Both the position numbers and the translations under genes were made by a program. The notes under the pieces were generated by a model, which was given only the letters and a program-made list of their open reading frames with translations, searched no databases and had not been told where the DNA came from. 23,148 nucleotides of DNA, taken from positions 1 to 23,148 of the IMG/VR virus record IMGVR_UViG_3300031974_002451. One strand, 5' to 3'. Of this stretch, positions 1 to 4,787 are shown in pieces. Every line of letters begins with the position of its first letter. Position 1 is the first letter of the stretch. Source of the DNA: a virus.

Positions 1-90
1 CTTACGCTCGGCTTTGTCCAGCATGTCGAGAATCTCATCCTCGCTACGCACTCCCATGAAGTGTTCTGAGTCTTGGTGGTCGTTCATCAT
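1..90 (-). CDS. Hypothetical protein, 3' end outside window (partial)
   Basis: First 30 codons of a leftward gene that runs off the left edge. The start ATG at 90 overlaps the TGA stop of the preceding gene (ATGA) and follows an AAGGTG ribosome site. A second in-frame ATG lies at 87. The visible residues are polar and acidic (MMNDHQDSEHFMGVRSEDE...). It is the last visible gene of the leftward operon. No function can be assigned from so short a piece. Confidence 0.55.
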   Translation of the reverse strand, partial: MMNDHQDSEHFMGVRSEDEILDMLDKAERK

Positions 91-284
91 TCTATCACCT
101 TCAATTCATCGTCAATGTTCTTGTCGTTATACACGGCCTCTTCAATCATCTCATGTATTACCTCAAGTGTCTCCGGCACACAGTCTATCAGTATATCCAA
201 AATATCCTCGATGTCAACATAATGCTTCAAGCAACTCAAGTCACTTGAGAATCCAAGTCGTTCTGTATATGTGTGTAGGCTCAT
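87..284 (-). CDS. Small acidic hypothetical protein
   Basis: This 65-residue protein is rich in Asp, Glu, Ile and Leu and probably helical. It has no recognisable motif or membrane segment. Its ATG overlaps the stop of the upstream gene (ATGA), and the GGTGAGGAAG ribosome site is the coding sequence for the acidic tail of that upstream protein, so translation is likely coupled. I do not recognise the family. The overlaps on both sides are the best evidence that it is a gene. Confidence 0.6.
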   Translation of the reverse strand: MSLHTYTERLGFSSDLSCLKHYVDIEDILDILIDCVPETLEVIHEMIEEAVYNDKNIDDELKVIE

Positions 285-553
285 TCTTCCTCACCACCCT
301 CTAATTTGTTTAATTCATCCTCTAACGCCAACCAATCCAACAACTGCCCTTTGCTTAGACTTGCTACGGCTTCGAGTTTTCGATAATATCCGATTTCAGC
401 GTGTATTTCTTCGATTCTATTCTCAATCCAATCTTCTTCAAGTTCCTGTAAGTATTCATCAACCGCATGGGCTACAAACTTAGGCACATCTGTTATGATG
501 TGTTCTTGCCCTTTGTCATCGAAAGCAGTTATATTCCAGCCTGTGTATCTCAT
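281..553 (-). CDS. Hypothetical protein with charged helical centre
   Basis: A 90-residue protein. Residues 1-25 look like short beta strands (MRYTGWNITAFDD), followed by a long charged helical part (QELEEDWIENRIEEIHAEI) and a final Gly-Gly-Glu-Glu-Glu tail. The tail is the translation of the next gene's Shine-Dalgarno region. The start ATG at 553 overlaps the stop of the 401-residue gene. It sits in the leftward operon and has no recognised family. Confidence 0.65.
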   Translation of the reverse strand: MRYTGWNITAFDDKGQEHIITDVPKFVAHAVDEYLQELEEDWIENRIEEIHAEIGYYRKLEAVASLSKGQLLDWLALEDELNKLEGGEEE

Positions 554-1755
554 TCTTCCTCACCCCCGTCATCTGTTGACTTGATTCCGTTTGTGATTAA
601 GAATCTTGCTACCTTGCGCTTGGCAACCTTGAACTCTAAGGTGACTAATTCATCATCATAACCTGCGATTGCTTGCTTGGTATTTTTGATATACCTTGTG
701 TAGTCATCAATCTGTGTCTGAGTCCTTTTTAGTTTATAACTTAGCAATTCACTGTGGTTAACTTCGGGAGTCCTTATGAGTGTCACTGCGTCTGCGTGTG
801 GTATGTTTTTCAAATACTCTTGGACTTCTGCCACCATCTTGTTTTCGGCCTCGATAGCCTCTTCGATAGTATCGTGTCCTCGGTCTAACAAAGTCTGTGT
901 TATTTGCACTCGTTGGTCTTGAAATTGCCTTAGAGCCGTCTCGTATGACTTTAGACTGTTCAAATCAGTCTGATTTCTTCTTGACCCATTTCGCATCCCA
1001 TGAGAAGCATTACACACCTGTTGCATCAGTTCTTGAAGTTGTGTCAGCATGGTTATGTGCGCCCTATCGAACTTAATTGGCATGAACGCAACGCTACCGT
1101 AGTCACTATTCAAACCCCTCTTGTAAGCGTTTCCGCCACTATCAACTGATGGCTCACGGATTACGATGTGTTGCGATGAAGTAGGGTAATTCCTTTTGCT
1201 GAACAGCCCGCTACCTTGGTCTTTGAATAGATTATTGACCTTCATCCACTGTGCTAATTTGAACAGTTTCATAGGTGTTTGGCTGTTGTAATGGTTTTCT
1301 AACTCAAAATGCTTGACCATCACTGCCATGTAGGGCTTGATACCAGCATCCCACAACTCTTGCGGGTCGAGTTTAATACCAAAGTGTTTTTCAAAAATGT
1401 CCCTGCTCACCCCGTATGATGCGTAGTCCTTTGCTACAAAGTCTCCGGTTTCCCTGTCCCTGTATTCTGTTAGAAAGTTGACATTGAAATGAAACGCTCT
1501 CCACTTAGATAAGTTGGGTGCGCTGAATGATATTTCCCCACTCCATACCTTTGTGAACTTGGTTCTGTCCCTGCCGTAGCCATAATACATCTTGTCAATG
1601 CTTGCGACCATCGTTTCGGGCAACTCGGTAATCTTGTCGCCGTATAGCGTATCGAAGCCATGCCTCAATACTGTGCCGACTTGACCTTGGCCTTCGTATG
1701 CACTCAATAGTTTTAGTTCGTTCTTAGTTCCTACATTCATTCTTATTGCTTTCAT
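550..1755 (-). CDS. Hypothetical protein with C-terminal coiled coil (401 aa)
   Basis: The longest gene of the leftward operon. The start ATG at 1755 follows a strong AGGAGGAATAAAC site. Residues about 1-235 look like a mixed globular domain with many aromatic residues. Residues about 240-390 are charged and helical with Leu/Ile spacing typical of a coiled coil. The tail is Asp-Asp-Gly-Gly-Glu-Glu-Glu, coded by the next gene's ribosome site. I see no Walker motif, nuclease motif or zinc site. A DNA-associated or structural role is possible, but the family is not recognised. Promoter P1 (1815-1840) lies 60-85 bases upstream, inside the end of the previous gene. Confidence 0.75.
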   Translation of the reverse strand: MKAIRMNVGTKNELKLLSAYEGQGQVGTVLRHGFDTLYGDKITELPETMVASIDKMYYGYGRDRTKFTKVWSGEISFSAPNLSKWRAFHFNVNFLTEYRDRETGDFVAKDYASYGVSRDIFEKHFGIKLDPQELWDAGIKPYMAVMVKHFELENHYNSQTPMKLFKLAQWMKVNNLFKDQGSGLFSKRNYPTSSQHIVIREPSVDSGGNAYKRGLNSDYGSVAFMPIKFDRAHITMLTQLQELMQQVCNASHGMRNGSRRNQTDLNSLKSYETALRQFQDQRVQITQTLLDRGHDTIEEAIEAENKMVAEVQEYLKNIPHADAVTLIRTPEVNHSELLSYKLKRTQTQIDDYTRYIKNTKQAIAGYDDELVTLEFKVAKRKVARFLITNGIKSTDDGGEEE

Positions 1756-1757
1756 GT

Positions 1758-2258
1758 TTATTCCTCCTGTGTGTTTGTGTCGGCGTTGTCTGAGTCGCCG
1801 TCCTCATTATTACTATGGGGGCTACCGGTATATATACCTGTTGCCTCGTCAATCATACCCTCAATAGTTTCTGTGATTCCAAAGAACTCGAGAACATCAT
1901 TGACTCTCCAATCTTGGTAGTCCCATATTCCTAATTCTTGCTTACGCCTTTGTGCTTCATCGTAGGGCAACTCTTTGCCGAGCAGGTTCACTGCGTAGTC
2001 ACCCATCAATTCGCCCCAACTGTTGCCGAAGATGAATCTTGCCCATGTTAGTTCCCCATCGGGGTTTGCCAAGTATAGTATCGAGTCCTCAAGATTCCAT
2101 AGGTTGTATGTAATCGTCCCAATACTCAGTCCGTCACATGGTATGTCGTAGTAGTCATCCCCATACGAGTCGCCTGTCTTGATAAATCGGCAACCGATGT
2201 CTTGTAGTTTTTTCAAAATTATTCTTGCTTCTATTCCGTATTCTCGTTCTGTTCTCAT
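1758..2258 (-). CDS. Hypothetical protein, 166 aa, promoter-coded tail
   Basis: Start ATG at 2258 with a perfect AGGAGGAATAAAC site. Residues 1-135 look globular, with many Trp, Tyr and Asp (GDSYGDDYYDIPCDG, YQDWRVNDVLEFFG), but have no motif I recognise. The last 28 residues are low in complexity and acidic. They include I-Y-T-G-S-P-H, coded by promoter P1, and end in Gln-Glu-Glu coded by the downstream ribosome site. The neighbouring gene at 2261-2506 has a similar tail made the same way. Function unknown. Confidence 0.7.
   Translation of the reverse strand: MRTEREYGIEARIILKKLQDIGCRFIKTGDSYGDDYYDIPCDGLSIGTITYNLWNLEDSILYLANPDGELTWARFIFGNSWGELMGDYAVNLLGKELPYDEAQRRKQELGIWDYQDWRVNDVLEFFGITETIEGMIDEATGIYTGSPHSNNEDGDSDNADTNTQEE
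1815..1840 (-). promoter_or_regulatory. Leftward promoter P1: TATATATA then small hairpin
   Basis: Read on the minus strand: GGTATATATACC, then GGTAGCCCCC, then ATAGTA. The TATA box centre is about 77 bases before the ATG at 1755. The layout matches P2, P3 and P4: a TATA box followed at once by a G/C-rich block, an AT-rich stretch and then GGAGGAATAAACATG. It lies inside the 3' end of the 166-residue gene. Promoter function is inferred from this repetition. Confidence 0.55.
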
Positions 2259-2260
2259 GT

Positions 2261-2506
2261 TTATTCCTCCTTGTTGGCGGGTCTGTCCCCGCTATTTGTA
2301 ATATGGGGGTTTCCCCTATATATACTTTGTTCGTCACCATCCCAAAGCCATGTTAGGCCATCTCGTTCAACCATCAAATACCATGTGCTATTGCCACCGT
2401 AGGCGTTTGTAGGCACACAACCTGAGTTGTTAATCCGATGTTTGAATACCCTACGACCGTGTAGTTCAACCCACACACCAGCAATTCCTCTCATATCTCC
2501 CGTCAT
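2261..2506 (-). CDS. Small hypothetical protein, 81 aa
   Basis: I place the start at ATG 2506 rather than at the TTG at 2521, because GGTGGTGAG lies at ribosome-site distance from that ATG and the ATG overlaps the stop of the upstream gene (ATGA). The protein (MTGDMRGIAGVWVELHGRRV...) looks like a small beta-rich domain with several Trp residues. Its last 21 residues (S-I-Y-R-G-N-P-H-I-T-N...K-E-E) are coded by promoter P2 and the next gene's ribosome site. No family recognised. Confidence 0.65.
   Translation of the reverse strand: MTGDMRGIAGVWVELHGRRVFKHRINNSGCVPTNAYGGNSTWYLMVERDGLTWLWDGDEQSIYRGNPHITNSGDRPANKEE
2302..2330 (-). promoter_or_regulatory. Leftward promoter P2: TATATATA followed by GGGG-AAA-CCCC hairpin
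   Basis: Minus strand reads CAAAGTATATATA, then GGGGAAACCCCC, then ATATTACAAA. The TATA box centre is about 64 bases before the ATG at 2258. It lies inside the 3' end of the 2261-2506 gene. The G4/C4 hairpin begins at the edge of the TATA box, as in P3. The role is inferred from four similar copies. Confidence 0.6.
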
Positions 2507-2811
2507 TCGCTCACCACCCAATCAATGCACTGCGAGACATACATCAGTGATGCCACGCCCTCTTCGACAGTGGTAAAATTGTCGTATGGCAGGTGCTTTT
2601 CTTTGATGTGTCGCTTTGCTCTCGCCTTCATGGTTTCTTCGTGCCATTTGGGCGCAAGTGACTTGTCTTTTCTGTTGGTTGCGTTGTATGCTCTCGCTTT
2701 CTCGACAGTCCACGCCGAGCCGTCTTGAGCCGTCCACCAACCGATGTCCTCAATGAGTCCACAGTCTTGACATTTCAGATGCTTGCATGATTTTTTCTGC
2801 TTTAGGCTCAT
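2503..2811 (-). CDS. Small zinc-ribbon-like protein, 102 aa
   Basis: Starts at ATG 2811, which overlaps the stop of the previous gene, behind GGGGGTGG. Residues 9-18 hold C-x4-C-x2-C (CKHLKCQDCG), probably half of a zinc-binding knuckle. The middle is basic (RKDKSLAPKWHEETMKARAKRHIKEKH) and suggests nucleic-acid or protein contact. A Cys near residue 95 is isolated. No enzymatic motif is seen. It is one of several small zinc-type proteins in this window. Confidence 0.65.
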   Translation of the reverse strand: MSLKQKKSCKHLKCQDCGLIEDIGWWTAQDGSAWTVEKARAYNATNRKDKSLAPKWHEETMKARAKRHIKEKHLPYDNFTTVEEGVASLMYVSQCIDWVVSE

Positions 2812-3017
2812 TGTTCCACCCCCATTTCAGCGAGTATGTCTTTTAGAAGCCCCTCGATTTGCACGATGTTGCTCTCTATGGTGTGATGTTCCATAGATGT
2901 AAGCATGTTTAGATTCCTCATACGGCGGTTGCCGTCTGATACTCCCATTAGTTTGTCTAACATCGGTGTGATGTATGCTATGTATTCCTCAATTACTTTT
3001 TCCTGTGCTGTCTTCAT
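2808..3017 (-). CDS. Small helical hypothetical protein, 69 aa
   Basis: The ATG at 3017 is chosen because GGAGGGATAAAC precedes it directly; a longer reading from 3041 would bypass this ribosome site and overlap the upstream gene. The protein (MKTAQEKVIEEYIAYITPM...) is predicted helical throughout, with Leu/Ile/Met spacing that would allow a short coiled coil. It lies between genes 3020-3199 and 2503-2811 with overlaps or 2-base gaps. Unknown function. Confidence 0.65.
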   Translation of the reverse strand: MKTAQEKVIEEYIAYITPMLDKLMGVSDGNRRMRNLNMLTSMEHHTIESNIVQIEGLLKDILAEMGVEQ

Positions 3018-3019
3018 GT

Positions 3020-3199
3020 TTATCCCTCCGTGATTTCCCATGTGGTAGCGTCACCACAAATGCTAATATTACCGTTAGGTAGGCGTATTAGACCTATCTC
3101 AAGGTCGCCTACCCAAAGGGCATTCTCGATGTCCTCTTTGGTAAATTCGGTCGTCAGTTGCGCTTCGTATGTTATTTCTATTGTGTATGTTTTTTCCAT
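3020..3199 (-). CDS. Small hypothetical protein, 59 aa
   Basis: A 59-codon gene running from ATG 3199 to TAA 3020-3022. It reads MEKTYTIEITYEAQLTTEF, continues with EDIENALWVGDLEIGLIRL, and ends near TTWEITEG. The alternating pattern suggests a small alpha-beta fold. AGGAGGAATAAAC stands directly before the ATG, and promoter P3 lies about 75 bases upstream. Its final codons form the ribosome site of the next gene. Function not recognised. Confidence 0.7.
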   Translation of the reverse strand: MEKTYTIEITYEAQLTTEFTKEDIENALWVGDLEIGLIRLPNGNISICGDATTWEITEG

Positions 3200-3253
3200 G
3201 TTTATTCCTCCTGTTTTTTTCTGTGTCGGGGCGGGTGTCGCCCCATGTTTAGT

Positions 3254-3282
3254 ATATTGGGGTCGCCCCTATATATACTTTA
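3254..3282 (-). promoter_or_regulatory. Leftward promoter P3: TAAAGTATATATA with GGGG-CGA-CCCC hairpin
   Basis: Minus strand reads TAAAGTATATATA, then GGGGCGACCCC, then AATATACTAA. A second G/C-rich inverted repeat follows within the leader. The TATA centre is about 74 bases before the ATG at 3199. It begins at the stop codon of the 35-residue membrane peptide gene. This is the cleanest of the four leftward promoter copies. Confidence 0.65.
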
Positions 3283-3387
3283 CTTTAGTTGAACTACTCC
3301 TGTGATATACAAAAGCAGGTTCAGTAGTGCGATTGGCAGTGTTAGTATCACCCAAACGCCCCAAATCTTGTGGTTGACTGTAATCAT
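3280..3387 (-). CDS. Very small single-span membrane peptide, 35 aa
   Basis: The peptide reads MITVNHKIWGVWVILTLPIA, then LLNLLLYITGVVQLK. It has a hydrophobic stretch of about 24 residues and a basic residue before it. ATG 3387 is placed by the AGGTTGGG site and follows the upstream stop at 3389 by one base; an in-frame ATG at 3408 would add seven residues. Position in the operon and the clear membrane segment support it. Role unknown. Confidence 0.5.
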   Translation of the reverse strand: MITVNHKIWGVWVILTLPIALLNLLLYITGVVQLK

Positions 3388-3388
3388 T

Positions 3389-3589
3389 TCAACCCAACCT
3401 GTAATCATTGTGTTTATTTCGTGCGAAGCATAGCGGGCATACTTCGACTTCTTTCATATCGTAGTTGTCGAGTAAATTGTCACTGTCTCCGTCATTAGGT
3501 ATCACTACATTGACGGCGATATAATCATCATCGTCAAGAAGTTCGCCACGACTACAAAAGTAGCATTTCTTTGTTGTTGGTTGGTTCAT
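3389..3589 (-). CDS. Zinc-ribbon mini-protein, 66 aa
   Basis: First gene of the leftward operon. ATG 3589 is chosen because GGTGAG stands just before it and promoter P4 lies about 35 bases upstream; a longer open frame reaches into the promoter. The protein has two knuckles: C-Y-F-C near residues 9-12 and C-P-L-C near residues 53-56. They are separated by an acidic middle (LLDDDDYIAVNVVIPNDGD). This is a zinc-ribbon layout, common in small archaeal and viral regulators. Its exact role is unknown. Confidence 0.65.
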   Translation of the reverse strand: MNQPTTKKCYFCSRGELLDDDDYIAVNVVIPNDGDSDNLLDNYDMKEVEVCPLCFARNKHNDYRLG

Positions 3590-3605
3590 GTTGCTCACCG
3601 ATTCT

Positions 3606-3632
3606 AAATAGGGGGTCGCCGGTATATCAAGT
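3606..3632 (-). promoter_or_regulatory. Leftward promoter P4
   Basis: Minus strand reads CTTGATATACCGGCGACCCC, followed by CTATTTAGAAT and the GGTGAG ribosome site. It is the same module as P1-P3 but closer to its gene, with the TATA about 35 bases before ATG 3589. That would give a short leader. It is likely to drive the head of the operon. Confidence 0.5.
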
Positions 3633-3639
3633 TGTTGGC

Positions 3640-3928
3640 GTAGTTGGTAGTTAAAGTTTGATAGGTCGGGGCGCACACTGCGCCAATGTCTATGTATAGA
3701 TTTCGGCTGGCCTTGTGGGTGTGTCGCCGGATGAACGGGAATTGGTCGGAAATGGCGGGAGTTGTTAGTTAAACATATGTGGTGATAGGAGATACTAAGT
3801 GTTGCTGAGAACACTTGATTTACCTACTCCATCATACACGATTGCCAAGATTTTTTCGTTTTTCGCTGGTTTTCTCTCCAATTGCCATGCAGTGCATCGT
3901 TTTTGCTCTCTTTTAAACTCTTTTCGTA
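3640..3928. other. Noncoding stretch with two strong inverted repeats
   Basis: No credible gene. The open frames here are shadows of CT-rich or unrelated sequence. Visible structure: a perfect 6-bp hairpin GGCGCA-CAC-TGCGCC at 3670-3684, and a perfect 7-bp hairpin AAGTGTT-GCTGAG-AACACTT at 3797-3816. The block 3889-3905 (GCAGTGCATCGTTTTTG) recurs exactly at 7712-7728. If a leftward promoter at about 3960 is real, this stretch would be a leader or a small noncoding RNA. Confidence 0.35.
3889..3905 (+). repeat. 17-bp direct repeat, copy 1
   Basis: GCAGTGCATCGTTTTTG, identical to 7712-7728. Both copies lie in noncoding AT-rich DNA a few hundred bases before a CT-tract cluster. Meaning unknown. 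It could be a protein binding site, part of an origin or part of a transcript end. Confidence 0.6.
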
Positions 3929-3972
3929 AAATATATATAGTCTTACTAAGTCTTACTATATATACTTTACCT
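3929..3972. promoter_or_regulatory. Candidate two-way promoter with AGTCTTACTA operators
   Basis: The plus strand has ATATATATAGTCTTACTAAG, then TCTTACTATATATACTTTAC. Read on the minus strand this gives GTAAAGTATATATA, the same TATA context as P3. Read on the plus strand it gives another TATATATA. Two tandem AGTCTTACTA sites lie between them. This looks like a promoter pair with operator sites. No protein gene directly follows on either side. Confidence 0.4.
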
Positions 3973-4116
3973 TTCTTTCTCTCTCGAAACGCTCTCTCAA
4001 GGGGATGCTCTCTCTCTCTTGTAGTCTTACTAATAAGACCTATAACAACCCCCCCCCAATTTCCCCCGTTTCCTGTCCCAAATTTCTCTTTCATATGCGG
4101 GAGGTTTCTCTCTCGT

Positions 4117-4129
4117 AGTCTTACTAAGA

Positions 4130-4131
<2 letters not shown>
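4117..4131. promoter_or_regulatory. Palindromic operator AGTCTTA-C-TAAGACT
   Basis: A perfect inverted repeat with 7-bp arms around one base. Related sites are AGTCTTACTAATAAGACC at 4023-4040, the tandem pair near 3939-3960 and the CTTACTAAAGACTA blocks before plus-strand TATA boxes at 9403, 9944 and 10690. The dyad symmetry fits a dimeric transcription factor. Function is inferred. Confidence 0.45.
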
Positions 4132-4170
<39 letters not shown>

Positions 4171-4177
4171 CACTCCA

Positions 4178-4212
4178 TGCTTACGCATAGACTATTAAAA
4201 AATAATAAATAA
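4178..4212 (+). promoter_or_regulatory. Rightward promoter-like block before RNA element A
   Basis: TGCTTACGCATAGACTA followed by ATTAAAAAATAATAAAT. The first part matches TGCTTACTAAAGACTA, which stands before the rightward genes at 9525, 10072 and 10892. About 40 bases after TGCTTAC the sequence becomes GGGAGAGCCG, the start of RNA element A. On the minus strand the same AT-rich stretch would instead be the T-rich tail of a terminator. Confidence 0.4.
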
Positions 4213-4217
4213 AAATT

Positions 4218-4379
4218 GGGAGAGCCGAGAGGGGTGAGCAATCCCCTCTCGACCCTCATGCACTCGACCGAGGGGAAGAAAACAAAAACCTCGGTCAAGT
4301 TAGTGAGTGTGATGCCGGTTTTGTCGTCAGACCGGCCTTGGCTACCTCAAAGCCAACTGCCACCCCATAAGGGAGGGGT
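4218..4379. ncRNA. Structured RNA element A: row of five hairpins
   Basis: Five inverted repeats in a row: CGAGAGGGG/CCCCTCTCG (4226-4251), GACCGAGG/CCTCGGTC (4266-4296), GCCGGT/ACCGGC (4314-4336), TTGGCT/AGCCAA (4338-4356) and ACCCC/GGGGT (4362-4379). The first hairpin is framed by GGAGAGCCG and CGACCCTC, as in element B at 7998. Two readings are possible: a rightward RNA from the promoter-like block at 4178, or the structured 3' end and T-tailed terminator of the leftward gene 4412-4654. The sequence does not decide, but the terminator reading also explains element B. Confidence 0.5.
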
Positions 4380-4411
4380 ATTCCCATTTCCTCTCAATTA
4401 CAAGACCTGTC

Positions 4412-4654
4412 TCAATCTAAGTGGGTGTGGATAGAACAGTGTTCTGTCGCACAGTCCACTATGCCCGATTCGGGGCAAGGGGTCTTGGTTGGTTGCTTCT
4501 TGTCTGTCACTGATAGTCGCCAATTTGCTTGGCGTCTGACTGAACAAGCACCGTCGCATTCGACTTGCTTGCTACCGTCGTCGTATGAGTGTGGGGTTAG
4601 TTTGCCACACTCGACCATAGGACAGAACTTCATGGTTGTTTTATTTGCTACCAT
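4412..4654 (-). CDS. Cysteine-rich zinc-type small protein, 80 aa
   Basis: The start is placed at ATG 4654 with GGTGAG six bases before it; a GTG at 4663 is in frame but overlaps that ribosome site. The protein has eight cysteines in pairs: C-P-M-V-E-C near residues 11-16, C-D-G-A-C in the middle, then C-P near residue 60 and C-A-T-E-H-C near the end. This layout suggests one or two zinc-binding units. It lies downstream of the amidoligase gene in the same direction, separated by a strong palindrome, so it probably has its own transcript. Family not recognised. An overlapping rightward frame of similar length is rejected as its shadow. Confidence 0.55.
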   Translation of the reverse strand: MVANKTTMKFCPMVECGKLTPHSYDDGSKQVECDGACSVRRQANWRLSVTDKKQPTKTPCPESGIVDCATEHCSIHTHLD

Positions 4655-4701
4655 AATGCTCACCTGCGGGAGTTGAATAAAGGATTAGACTTGGAGATGG
4701 G

Positions 4702-4733
4702 GGACTCGGGGGTAGCGCGCTACCCCCAAGTCC
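4702..4733. terminator. Strong palindrome between leftward genes
   Basis: The core GGGGGTAGCGCGCTACCCCC (4708-4727) is a perfect 20-base palindrome. It is extended by GGACT/AGTCC with one mismatch, giving a hairpin of about 15 bp. It lies about 55 bases after the stop of the amidoligase gene. It has no T-run on either side, so it may be a transcript-end stabiliser, a protein binding site or a terminator of unusual kind. Confidence 0.45.
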
Positions 4734-4787
4734 GAATTACGGATTAACCGTTTATGCTTGTTCTTGGCGATTCAATGAACGAATGAC

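Noticed and set aside
4425-4676. Rightward 83-codon frame opposite gene 4412-4654
   Set aside because: It mirrors the cysteine-rich leftward gene; the leftward frame has a good GGTGAG site and paired cysteines.
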